A stretch of DNA of 31,110 bases from JBOGZD01 sp050697155 (lineage in GTDB: Bacteria; Actinomycetota; Thermoleophilia; Solirubrobacterales; 70-9), in the NCBI GenBank assembly GCA_050697155.1, contig JBOGZD010000018.1, forward strand, positions 1-31,110, given 5' to 3'. Made by a program: the position numbers and the translations under genes. The notes below the pieces were generated by a model that was not told where the DNA came from, did not search any database, and saw only the letters and a program-made list of their open reading frames with translations. Of this stretch, positions 1 through 6,768 are shown one piece after another. Positions within the stretch are counted from its first letter, which is position 1. Every line of letters begins with the position of its first letter.

Positions 1-936
1 CAGCCGGCGCGCCCAGAGCGCGGGGCCGCCCCGCCCGGCGCCGAGCGGTGGCGGGCGCTCGCCGCCCGCTGGGGCGACGACGTCATCCTCCGCCGCCGGA
101 TCCTCGGTGGGGTCGCGCTGCTCGCGGCCGTGGTCCTGGTGGTCGCCGGCGTGGCGGCGGTCGCCGACCGGTTCGGCGGCGACGGCGAGCCCGCACCGTC
201 GGAGACAGCGGCGAAAACCACGACGGTGACGATCCCCGAGGGACTCGACCACCGTCAGATCGCCGACGTCGCCGAGGAGGCGGGGCTGCCCGGCAACTAC
301 GCGCGCGAGAGCCGCAGCTTCAAGGGCTTCGACCCCGGCAAGTACGGCGCCGGCGATCCCCCCAACCTCGAGGGCTTTCTCTTCCCGGACACCTGGAACG
401 ACCTGCCGCGCCGGGCCACGGTCAAGGACCTGATCTCGCGCCAGCTCGAAGCCTTCAAGCAGAACATCAGGCAGGTCGACCTCTCCCGCGCGAGGTCGCG
501 GAACCTGAACGAGTACGACGTGCTCAAGATCGCCTCGATGGTCGAGCGCGAGATCCAGGTGCCCGAGGAGCGCCGGCTGGCGGCGGCGGTGATCTACAAC
601 CGGCTCGCCGCCGGCAACCCGCTCGGGATCGACGCGACGATCCGCTACGAGGACGGCAACTACGACGAGCAGCTCACCGAGTCCCGGCTCGCCGAGGACA
701 CGCCGTACAACACCCGCACCAACACCGGCCTGCCGCCGACGCCGATCGGCAACCCCGGCCTGGCGTCGATCAAGGCGGCCGCCAACCCGGCCCGCTCGGA
801 TGCCTTCTACTTCGTGATCAAGCCCGGCACCTGCAACGAGCACGTCTTCGTCGAGACCGAGGAGGAGTTCGCAGAGGCCGAGGCCGAGTACCAGGCCGCG
901 CTCGAGGAACAGGGCGGCTCGCCCACCGAGTGCTGA
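1..936 (+). CDS. mltG: Endolytic murein transglycosylase MltG (YceG-like), 5' end outside window
   Basis: The reading frame is open from base 1, so the true start lies upstream; the GTG at 130 sits inside the membrane helix and is not a credible start. The visible protein (about 311 residues) has a basic stretch, one transmembrane helix (about residues 33-57), a short region resembling the LysM-like part of the family, then the YceG core. The core shows EGFLFPDTW, the ASMVERE segment that carries the family's catalytic glutamate, IYNRL, YNTRTNTGLPPTPIGNPG and the KAAANPA segment. MltG cleaves nascent glycan strands within the chain at the outer face of the cytoplasmic membrane and is thought to set strand length. 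The LysM-like part looks shorter than in E. coli. The stop codon directly abuts the aroE ATG, so the two are co-transcribed. Identification is firm; only the N-terminus is unknown. Confidence 0.93.
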   Translation, partial: QPARPERGAAPPGAERWRALAARWGDDVILRRRILGGVALLAAVVLVVAGVAAVADRFGGDGEPAPSETAAKTTTVTIPEGLDHRQIADVAEEAGLPGNYARESRSFKGFDPGKYGAGDPPNLEGFLFPDTWNDLPRRATVKDLISRQLEAFKQNIRQVDLSRARSRNLNEYDVLKIASMVEREIQVPEERRLAAAVIYNRLAAGNPLGIDATIRYEDGNYDEQLTESRLAEDTPYNTRTNTGLPPTPIGNPGLASIKAAANPARSDAFYFVIKPGTCNEHVFVETEEEFAEAEAEYQAALEEQGGSPTEC

Positions 937-1794
937 ATGCCAAAGCTCGCCGTCCTCGGTGACCCGGTTTCCCACTCCCGCTCGCCCGCGATGCACAACG
1001 GTGCGCTGGCCGAGTTGGGGCTCGCCGACGAATGGAGCTACGAGGCGATCGAGGTCCGCGCCGAGGACTTCGAGGCGCGCGTCCGCGCGATGCCTGCCGA
1101 GGGCTTCGCCGGCGCCAACGTCACCGTGCCCCACAAGCTCGCCGCGCTGGCGCTCGCCGACAACGCCACGGAGACCGCGCGCGCGATCGGTGCCGCCAAC
1201 ACGCTCACCTTCGCCGGCGGCCGGATCGAGGCCGAGAACACCGACGCCGCAGGGCTAATCGGAGCGATCGGCGAGCCGGTCACCGGGCGGCGCGCGCTGG
1301 TGCTCGGCGCCGGCGGCTCGGCCCGTGCCTGCGTTTGGGCCCTGCGAGAGGCCGGTGCCGAGGTGGACGTCTGGAACCGGACGCCGAAGAAGGCCGAGGC
1401 GCTCGCCGCCGAGCTCGGCGCCAGTCTCGCCGAGCGCCACGAGCACACGCAACGTCTGGAGGCTGACCCCTACGAGATTCTCGTCAATGCGACCACGGTC
1501 GGCGTCGCGGAGGCAAACGCGGAGGCCGCGGCCCGGAGGTCGGGCGTGGATGCCGAGCCTGCGGACCTAAAGCCGCTGCCGCTGGCGGCCGATGCCATTG
1601 GGGCAACACACGTCGTGGTGGACCTGCCCTACGGGCCCTCGCCGACGCCGCTCGCACGGCTCGCGCGCGAGCGTGGGGCGAAGGTCGTCGACGGGCTCGA
1701 GGTTCTCGTCCACCAGGGTGCCGCCTCGCTGGCGATCTGGACCGGGCTCGACCCGCCACTGGAGACGATGCGAAGGGCGGCACGTGAGAGCTAG
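937..1794 (+). CDS. aroE: Shikimate dehydrogenase (NADP+)
   Basis: AroE reduces 3-dehydroshikimate to shikimate with NADPH, the fourth step of chorismate synthesis, in the cytoplasm. The 285-residue protein has the full family pattern: N-terminal GDPVSHSRSPAMHN (shikimate contacts), NVTVPHK with the catalytic lysine, ENTDAAG with the catalytic aspartate, a Rossmann glycine motif GAGGSARA followed by the NRTPKKAE segment that binds the NADP phosphate, NATTVGV, and the C-terminal DGLEVLVHQGA. The ATG directly follows the mltG stop with no spacer. A roughly 25-residue stretch after NATTVGV is longer than usual and rich in Ala/Glu. The pilus gene pilB starts 6 bases after the stop, so aroE probably shares a transcript with the pilus genes. 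The other aro genes of this window lie about 13.5 kb downstream, beyond the pilus cluster. Confidence 0.95.
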   Translation: MPKLAVLGDPVSHSRSPAMHNGALAELGLADEWSYEAIEVRAEDFEARVRAMPAEGFAGANVTVPHKLAALALADNATETARAIGAANTLTFAGGRIEAENTDAAGLIGAIGEPVTGRRALVLGAGGSARACVWALREAGAEVDVWNRTPKKAEALAAELGASLAERHEHTQRLEADPYEILVNATTVGVAEANAEAAARRSGVDAEPADLKPLPLAADAIGATHVVVDLPYGPSPTPLARLARERGAKVVDGLEVLVHQGAASLAIWTGLDPPLETMRRAARES

Positions 1795-1800
1795 AGCCAG

Positions 1801-3597
1801 ATGGCAACGGAGAAGCGTCCCGGATACCTGCGACCCGTCGACGGCGGGGCCGCGCAGTCGCCCGCGGTCGAGCCCGAGCCCGACCTCCAGGACGTTGGAA
1901 CCCCAGGGCTGACCCCGCCGCTCGGCCGCGGCAACTCGGCGATGTTCCTCACCGACGTCGTCGTCGAGCTCGGCTATGCGACCCGCGAGCGTGTCGACCA
2001 GGTGATCGACGAGGCGCGAGTTGCCGGCCGCTCCGCCGACGGGCTGCTGGTCGAGCACAACCTGATCGACGCCGATCAGCTCTCGCGGGCGATCGCCGAG
2101 CGCTACGGGCTCGACCACGTCGACCTCAACGCCTACCACGTCGACATGGGCGCGGCCAACCTGCTCTCGATCAGCGCAGCGCGCCGCTATCGCGCGGTGC
2201 CGGTCGGCTACCTCGACAAGAAGACCCTCGTGGTCGCCACCGCCGACCCCGCAAACGTGCTCGCGATCGACGACATCCAGATGATCACCGGCCTTGGCTG
2301 CCGGGTCGCGGTCGCGGCAGCCGACGACATCGACGCGCTGATCCGACGGCTGAACACGCTCGAGACGGCGGTGACCGAGGCGGCCGACGAGGACGAGGAG
2401 GCGGAGGGCCTCGGCGAGGTCACCGAGCTGCGCGAGTCCGCCGACGACGCTCCGGTGATCAAGCTGGTCTACTCGGTCCTGGGGCAGGCGGCGAACGAGG
2501 GCGCCTCCGACATCCACTTCGAGCCAGGCGAGGACGACATGAGGGTCCGCTTCCGCGTCGACGGGGTCCTCTACGAGGCGGCCAGGGTGCCCAAGAGGAT
2601 GATCTCCGGCGTCGTCTCGCGGGTGAAGATCATGGGCAACCTCGACATCGCCGAGAAACGGGTCCCCCAGGACGGTCGGGTGACCGTGAACGTCGAGGAG
2701 CGCCGGGTCGACCTGCGGATCACGACGCTGCCGACCCAGCGGGGGGAGGGCGCGACGGTGCGCATCCTCGACAAGGAGCAGGCGCTGCGCCCGCTCGACC
2801 ACCTCGGCCTAGACGGCGACGGCCGCGAGCGCTTCGAGGCGGCGATCTCGCAGGCCCACGGAGCGGTGCTGGTTACCGGGCCGACCGGCTCGGGCAAGTC
2901 CACGACGCTCTACGCGGCGCTCAGCGAGCTGAACGCGGTCGAGAAGAACATCATCACGATCGAGGACCCGGTCGAGTACCGGATCGACGGCATCAACCAG
3001 ATCAACGTCAACCCGCGGGCCGGCCTCACCTTCGCCACCGGCCTGCGCTCGATCCTGCGCGCCGACCCCGACATCATCATGGTCGGCGAGATCCGCGACG
3101 CCGAGACGGCCAGGATCGCGGTCGAGTCGGCACTCACCGGGCACATGATGCTGTCGACGCTGCACACCAACGACGCCCCCGGGACGATCACGCGGCTGGC
3201 GAAGATGGGGATCGAGAGCTTTCTCACCGCGTCAGCGGTGGACTGCGTGATCGCGCAGCGGCTGGCGCGCACGCTGTGCACGCATTGCAAGCGCCGAGTG
3301 GTGGTTCCGCAGTCCGCCCTCGCCGAGGCGGGGTTCCGGGTCGGGACCGACCTCGAGGCGTACGAGCCGGTCGGCTGCGGGCGCTGCAACCGCACCGGCT
3401 ACCGAGGGCGGCTCGGGATCTTCTCGGTGATGGTGATCAGCGAGGAGATCAAGGAGATGACGGTCGCCGGGGCGTCGGAGGCCGAGATCGCCAAGGTCGG
3501 GCACGAGCAGGGGATGAACACGCTTCGCGAGGACGGGCTGACGAAGGTGCGCGCCGGGGTCACCTCGATCGCGGAGGTCGCGCGGGTCGCCTCCTAG
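1801..3597 (+). CDS. pilB: Type IV pilus extension ATPase PilB (GspE family)
   Basis: PilB is the cytoplasmic hexameric ATPase that drives pilin polymerisation through PilC. The 598-residue protein has a proline-rich leader (1-45), an MshEN/GspE-N-like region (about 46-200) with two tandem degenerate copies of the MshEN motif (about 48-72 and 77-101), a linker, and the ATPase core. Walker A GPTGSGKST is at residues 360-368, followed by an Asp box (TIEDPVEYR), Walker B (MVGEIRDAETA) and a His box (LSTLHTNDAPG). A tetracysteine zinc motif (C493-x2-C496, C526-x2-C529) is typical of PilB/GspE and absent from PilT. The ATG lies 6 bases after aroE; I see no strong Shine-Dalgarno sequence, so translation may be coupled to aroE. 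The MshEN fold binds c-di-GMP in Vibrio MshE, but here the Arg-Leu-Gly positions are changed, so binding is uncertain. Confidence 0.96.
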   Translation: MATEKRPGYLRPVDGGAAQSPAVEPEPDLQDVGTPGLTPPLGRGNSAMFLTDVVVELGYATRERVDQVIDEARVAGRSADGLLVEHNLIDADQLSRAIAERYGLDHVDLNAYHVDMGAANLLSISAARRYRAVPVGYLDKKTLVVATADPANVLAIDDIQMITGLGCRVAVAAADDIDALIRRLNTLETAVTEAADEDEEAEGLGEVTELRESADDAPVIKLVYSVLGQAANEGASDIHFEPGEDDMRVRFRVDGVLYEAARVPKRMISGVVSRVKIMGNLDIAEKRVPQDGRVTVNVEERRVDLRITTLPTQRGEGATVRILDKEQALRPLDHLGLDGDGRERFEAAISQAHGAVLVTGPTGSGKSTTLYAALSELNAVEKNIITIEDPVEYRIDGINQINVNPRAGLTFATGLRSILRADPDIIMVGEIRDAETARIAVESALTGHMMLSTLHTNDAPGTITRLAKMGIESFLTASAVDCVIAQRLARTLCTHCKRRVVVPQSALAEAGFRVGTDLEAYEPVGCGRCNRTGYRGRLGIFSVMVISEEIKEMTVAGASEAEIAKVGHEQGMNTLREDGLTKVRAGVTSIAEVARVAS

Positions 3598-3604
3598 CGG
3601 TCCC

Positions 3605-3639
3605 GCCGCGGGCCTGCGTCCGCGCGCGCGGCCCGCGGC
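3605..3639. repeat. GC-rich inverted repeat between pilB and pilT
   Basis: A perfect 10-bp inverted repeat, GCCGCGGGCC (3605-3614) and GGCCCGCGGC (3630-3639), flanks a 15-nt loop of mostly alternating C and G. It would form a very stable RNA hairpin just after the pilB stop codon. No U-tract follows, so it is not a canonical intrinsic terminator. It may attenuate or stabilise the pilB message, or separate pilB from pilT expression. Confidence 0.5.
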
Positions 3640-3675
3640 TAAAGGCCCGCGCCCGATCCGACGATTACCTCAGCG

Positions 3676-4782
3676 ATGAGCGTCGACTTCGCTTCCGTCC
3701 TCAACCGCACGGTCGAGGTCCGGGCATCGGACTGCCACCTCTCCCCGGGCTTCGCCCCGGCGATCCGCGTCCGCGGGCGGATCACGCCGCTCGAGGACCA
3801 CCCGCCGCTCAGCGCCCAGGACACGCGCGAGATCGTCTACTCGCTGCTCAACGACGCGCAGCGCAAGCGGTTCGAGAATGACAAGCAGCTCGACTTCGCC
3901 TACGCGATCCCCAACGTCGCCCGGTTTCGCGTCAACGTGTTCTTCCAGCGCGGCGCGATCAGCGCCGCGCTGCGGCTGATTCCGGACCGGATCGAGAGCA
4001 TCCAGTCACTGGGCCTTCCACTGGTGCTCGAGGAGTTCGCCCGCAAGCCCCGCGGCTTCGTCCTCTTCACCGGGCCCACCGGCTCGGGCAAGTCGACCAG
4101 CCTCGCGGCGATGGTCGACCTGATCAACGAGGAGCGCGAGGAGCACATCCTCACGATCGAGGACCCGATCGAGTTCTTGCACCAGCACAAGAACTGCATC
4201 GTCAACCAGCGCGAGATCGGCGCCGACGCGACCGACTTCTCCCTGGCGCTGAAGTCGGCGCTGCGCGAGGACCCCGACGTGATCCTGGTCGGCGAGATGC
4301 GCGACGTGGAGACGATCTCGACCGCGCTGACCGCGGCCGAGACCGGCCATCTCGTCTTCGCCACGCTGCACACCCAGTCGACCGCCCAGACGGTCGACCG
4401 GATCATCGACGTCTTTCCGGCCCACCAGCAGCACCAGGTGCGCATGCAGCTGTCGATCGCGCTTCAGGGGATCGTCACCCAACAGCTCCTGCCGACCGCC
4501 GACGGGTCCGCGCGGATCGTCGCCTCAGAGGTCCTGGTCCCGACCCCGGCGATCCGCAACCTGATCCGCGAGGGAAAGACCCACCAGATCTACTCGGCGC
4601 TTCAGACCTCGGGCGCGGTGGGGATGCAGACCATGGACAGCCACCTCGCCCAGCTCGTGCGGATGGGGAAGATCACCCGCTCGCTGGCCGAGCAGCGCGC
4701 CTCGGTCCCCGAGGAGCTGCGGCGCCTACTCGGCGGCAACGCGCCGATGAGCCAGCAGGCCGTGCCGGCGCGAGCGGCGTAA
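3676..4782 (+). CDS. pilT: Type IV pilus retraction ATPase PilT
   Basis: PilT is the cytoplasmic ATPase that depolymerises the pilus and powers twitching and DNA uptake. The 368-residue length is typical. The N-terminal PAS-like part carries the family's SDCHLSPG segment. The core has Walker A GPTGSGKST (133-141), the Asp box TIEDPIEF, Walker B LVGEMRDVET, and the His box with ATLHTQST. The AIRNLIREGK segment seen in PilT retraction ATPases is present near the C-terminus (it reads PAIRNLIREGKTHQI). There is no tetracysteine motif, which separates it from PilB. The gene sits 78 bases after pilB, beyond a GC-rich hairpin. No clear Shine-Dalgarno sequence precedes the ATG. Presence of a dedicated PilT means the pilus is retractable, unlike Tad or secretion-only systems. 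Confidence 0.96.
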   Translation: MSVDFASVLNRTVEVRASDCHLSPGFAPAIRVRGRITPLEDHPPLSAQDTREIVYSLLNDAQRKRFENDKQLDFAYAIPNVARFRVNVFFQRGAISAALRLIPDRIESIQSLGLPLVLEEFARKPRGFVLFTGPTGSGKSTSLAAMVDLINEEREEHILTIEDPIEFLHQHKNCIVNQREIGADATDFSLALKSALREDPDVILVGEMRDVETISTALTAAETGHLVFATLHTQSTAQTVDRIIDVFPAHQQHQVRMQLSIALQGIVTQQLLPTADGSARIVASEVLVPTPAIRNLIREGKTHQIYSALQTSGAVGMQTMDSHLAQLVRMGKITRSLAEQRASVPEELRRLLGGNAPMSQQAVPARAA

Positions 4783-4798
4783 GGAGGGATGCCCGGCC

Positions 4799-6034
4799 AT
4801 GGCCAGCTTCGCCTTCCGCGCCGTCGACCTCGCCGGAGTCCCCTCCCGCGGCGAGCTCGAGGCGACCTCGAAGGCCCAGGTGACCGAGCAGCTGCGCCAG
4901 CGCGGGCTGATCGTCCTCGACGTGTCCGAGAAGCGCGAGGCGCTGAAGCTCGAGTCGGTCTTCCAGCGCTTCAAGTCGGTCAACCTGCGAAACCTCTCGG
5001 TCTTCTCGCGCCAGTTCGCGACCCTGATCGCGTCGGGGATGCCGATGCTTCGGTCCCTGTACACGCTCGAGGAGCAGACCGAGGACGAGATGCTGAAGAA
5101 GGCGGTCGTCGGCGTCCGCCAGGACGTCGAGGCCGGCAGCTCGGTCTCGCAGGCGATGGAGTCCCAGCCGGGGATCTTCGATCCGCTGTACCGCTCGATG
5201 GTCAACGCCGGGGAGGGGGCGGGACGGCTTGAAGAGGCGCTCGACCGGGTCGCCTACCAGCTCGAAAAGCTCGACGCGCTGCGGCGCCAGGTGAAGTCGG
5301 CGTTGATGTACCCATCGGTCGTCTTCGGCCTCGCGCTCGTGGTGATGATCGTCGTGGTCGGCTTCATCGTCCCGATCTTCGTCGGCATCTTCGACGAGAT
5401 CGCAGAGGACACCCCCGGGGCGAACGCCGAGCTGCCGTTCATGACCCAGGTCACCGTGGGGGTCTCGGACTTCATCACCGGCAAGTGGTTCGTCCTGCTG
5501 CCGACGATCGCGGTTTCGATCTACGCCTTCCTGCGCTGGAAGAAGACCGAGCGCGGCCGGCTGCAGTGGGACCAACTCAAGCTTCGGTTCCCGTTCCACA
5601 TCGGCGACATCGTCCAGAAGGTCGCGCTGGCGCGCTGGTCGCGCACATTCGCCGGCACCGTTTCCTCCGGCGTCCCGATCCTCCAGGCGATCCAGATCTC
5701 GGGAGACACCTCGGGCAACGCCGTGATCGGCGAGGCGATGTCCGACGTCTATGCCTCCGTCAAGCGCGGCGGCACGATCGCCAAGCCGCTGGCCGACCAC
5801 CCGGTGTTCCCGGCGATGGTCTCCCACATGGTCTCGGTCGGCGAGGACTCCGGCCAGCTCGAGACGATGCTGGAGAAGATCGCCGACTTCTACGACGCCG
5901 AGGTCGACGCGAAGGTGAAGGCGCTGACCTCGCTGATCGAGCCGGTGATGATCATGCTCGTCGGCGGCATCGTCGGGTTCATCGTGATCTCGATGTACCT
6001 GCCGATCTTCCAGCTCTACGACGAGATTCGCTGA
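4799..6034 (+). CDS. pilC: Type IV pilus inner-membrane platform protein PilC (GspF family)
   Basis: PilC is the membrane platform that couples the PilB/PilT motors to pilin assembly. The 411-residue protein has the two repeated GspF domains: the first cytoplasmic domain with FSRQFATLIASGMPML, a transmembrane segment (about 168-196), another hydrophobic segment (about 228-245), the second domain with the matching RTFAGTVSSGVPIL signature, and a C-terminal helix (LIEPVMIMLVGGIVGFIVIS) ending in MYLPIFQLYDEI, a classic PilC terminus. The ATG at 4799 follows a strong Shine-Dalgarno sequence AAGGAGGG at 4781-4788; a competing ATG at 4789 opens a different, non-homologous frame. pilT ends 16 bases upstream, so pilT and pilC are co-transcribed. 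The last 56 bases are overlapped antisense by the 3' end of the minus-strand gene that follows. Confidence 0.96.
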   Translation: MASFAFRAVDLAGVPSRGELEATSKAQVTEQLRQRGLIVLDVSEKREALKLESVFQRFKSVNLRNLSVFSRQFATLIASGMPMLRSLYTLEEQTEDEMLKKAVVGVRQDVEAGSSVSQAMESQPGIFDPLYRSMVNAGEGAGRLEEALDRVAYQLEKLDALRRQVKSALMYPSVVFGLALVVMIVVVGFIVPIFVGIFDEIAEDTPGANAELPFMTQVTVGVSDFITGKWFVLLPTIAVSIYAFLRWKKTERGRLQWDQLKLRFPFHIGDIVQKVALARWSRTFAGTVSSGVPILQAIQISGDTSGNAVIGEAMSDVYASVKRGGTIAKPLADHPVFPAMVSHMVSVGEDSGQLETMLEKIADFYDAEVDAKVKALTSLIEPVMIMLVGGIVGFIVISMYLPIFQLYDEIR

Positions 6035-6437
6035 CCTCCCCGGTTCGTTCTCCGATCACGATCCGGCCGATCACGCGGCCGCTGCCGAGCAGGCGGACCG
6101 CGTGTTCGCCGGGCTCGCTCGGGAACAGGTTGAAGCGCGCCGGCGAGGCCGGGTCGACGTCCTCGAGTTGGCCGAGGCCGGCGAGCTCGACCTGGACGGG
6201 GCGCGGCGAGCGGACCGTGAGCGCGAGCTGATCGCCGATCTTGAGGCGGATCGTCTGCGGTTGCGCGGCGCCGGCATCGAGCGTCCGCGAGATCTGGCGG
6301 CCCCGCGGCCCCTCGGTGGTCTCGGTCGTCCGCCTGGTCTCCGGGTCGTCGGTCTCGGGCGGCGGCACCAGCGCCGCCGCGAGCGTGGAGACGAACAGCA
6401 GCACCAGCATCACGATCACCAGGCGGCGGGCGGCCAT
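5979..6437 (-). CDS. Small membrane-anchored protein of unknown function, convergent with pilC
   Basis: I do not recognise this 152-residue protein. It starts with a short basic run and a hydrophobic helix (about residues 5-24, LVIVMLVLLFVSTLAAALV) that should act as an N-terminal anchor or uncleaved signal. A Thr/Glu-rich linker follows, then a compact domain (about 60-130) with alternating hydrophobic residues, IRLKIGDQLALTV and FPSEPGEHAVRLL, which suggests a small beta-sandwich, perhaps cupredoxin- or Ig-like, outside the membrane. The Arg/Ser-rich tail overlaps the 3' end of pilC on the opposite strand. Support for the gene comes from this protein-like composition and from a TAAGCT -10-like element placed as in other genes here. 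Function is unknown; its position between pilC and the pilins hints at a pilus-related role, which is inference only. Confidence 0.6.
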   Translation of the reverse strand: MAARRLVIVMLVLLFVSTLAAALVPPPETDDPETRRTTETTEGPRGRQISRTLDAGAAQPQTIRLKIGDQLALTVRSPRPVQVELAGLGQLEDVDPASPARFNLFPSEPGEHAVRLLGSGRVIGRIVIGERTGEVSESRRRAGRSAGTSRSR

Positions 6438-6446
6438 CGGCGCCTG

Positions 6447-6465
6447 AGCTTACGGGCGATATCGC
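6447..6465 (-). promoter_or_regulatory. Putative promoter of the 5979-6437 minus-strand gene, with adjacent palindrome
   Basis: On the minus strand TAAGCT occupies 6452-6447. Its first base is 15 nt from the ATG at 6437, giving a predicted leader of about 3 nt. A perfect 10-bp palindrome GCGATATCGC (6456-6465) lies directly upstream, in the -16 to -25 region, and could be an operator. No -35 element is recognisable. Confidence 0.4.
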
Positions 6466-6563
6466 GACCGACGATCTCGCCCCTCGGCGTCTGTTCGAGG
6501 TCGACCGACCGCCGCGACTAGGGGCTGCCCCCCAGCGTGGACGGATGTACCCCCCAGATTCGC

Positions 6564-6591
6564 TCAAGGGGAAGCCGGGGAGCACCGATAC
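6564..6591 (+). promoter_or_regulatory. Possible alternative-sigma promoter (sigma28/WhiG-like) for the pilin transcript
   Basis: ACCGATAC (6584-6591) matches six of eight positions of the sigma28/WhiG-family -10 element GCCGATAA. TCAA (6564-6567) stands 16 nt upstream, where that family has TAAA with about 15 nt spacing. Transcription would start near 6599-6601, just before the riboswitch P1 stem at 6612. This is a weak match and a guess; the housekeeping-type reading TACGGA at 6589-6594 would give nearly the same start. Confidence 0.25.
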
Positions 6592-6611
6592 GGAGCACGT
6601 AAAGGCCAGCG

Positions 6612-6702
6612 CCCTGGTGTCAAAGGCAAACCCGCCGTGAGGCGGAGACGCAAAGCCACGGGGCTCTCGAGCAAACGGGAGCCAGCCGAGCTGCCACCGG
6701 GG
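6612..6702 (+). ncRNA. Cyclic-di-GMP-I (GEMM-I) riboswitch upstream of the major pilin
   Basis: The conserved GEMM-I core is plain: AAAGGCAAACC (6622-6632), a P2 hairpin capped by the GNRA tetraloop GTGA (CCGCC-GTGA-GGCGG, 6632-6645), GACGCAAAGCCACGGG (6648-6663), a P3 hairpin (6662-6668 pairing with 6677-6683), and AGCCGAGCTGCC (6684-6695). The outer P1 stem is supported independently: CCCTGGTG (6612-6619) can pair with CACCGGGG (6695-6702) in eight consecutive pairs, one of them G-U. The class binds c-di-GMP in the junction of P1, P2 and P3, with the tetraloop docking on P3. The aptamer ends 66 nt before the pilin ATG, so the intervening stretch is the likely expression platform. No U-tract terminator lies there, which favours translational control. 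Whether c-di-GMP raises or lowers pilin production cannot be read from the sequence. Confidence 0.9.
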
Positions 6703-6768
6703 TCAGAAGACTCTCGATTGGCCGTCGGGGCTCTGGCGCAAAGCAACGGGTACCTAGGAGGTTCCTAA
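6703..6768 (+). promoter_or_regulatory. Riboswitch expression platform with pilin Shine-Dalgarno sequence in a hairpin
   Basis: The Shine-Dalgarno sequence AGGAGG (6756-6761) stands 7 nt before the ATG. It lies inside a short inverted repeat TAGGA-GGT-TCCTA (6755-6767) and also in an alternative ACCT-AGG-AGGT hairpin (6752-6762), so it can be masked. Upstream, CGGGGCTCT (6726-6734) repeats a nonamer of the aptamer (6659-6667), and GGCGCAAAGCAACGGG (6735-6750) closely copies the aptamer's GACGCAAAGCCACGGG. The repeated strand could compete for the 3' half of P3. Confidence 0.5.

Noticed and set aside
130..936. mltG starting at the GTG at 130
   Set aside because: The GTG is inside the transmembrane helix and the same frame is open to base 1 with plausible protein upstream, so the gene is simply cut by the window edge.
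1567..2802. Long minus-strand open frame opposite aroE/pilB (411 codons)
   Set aside because: It is the antisense of two clear genes. Its product is dominated by Asp, Val, Arg, Gly and His without any motif, as expected from GC-rich shadow frames. The same applies to 7089-8588, 14710-16542, 16506-18077, 24869-26422 and 29102-30637 on the minus strand.
4789..5232. Gene starting at the ATG at 4789 just after the pilC Shine-Dalgarno sequence
   Set aside because: The frame gives an Arg/Pro-rich product without homology features. The Shine-Dalgarno sequence is also well spaced for the ATG at 4799, which encodes PilC.
6521..6536. GGGGCTGCCCCCC hairpin as a terminator
   Set aside because: The loop is only three bases, the arms are simple G and C runs, and no U-tract follows on either strand.
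6703..6750. A complete second GEMM aptamer in tandem
   Set aside because: Only one conserved block and part of P3 are repeated. The GGCAAACC block and a GNRA-capped P2 are missing, so I report it as a repeated motif rather than a second riboswitch.
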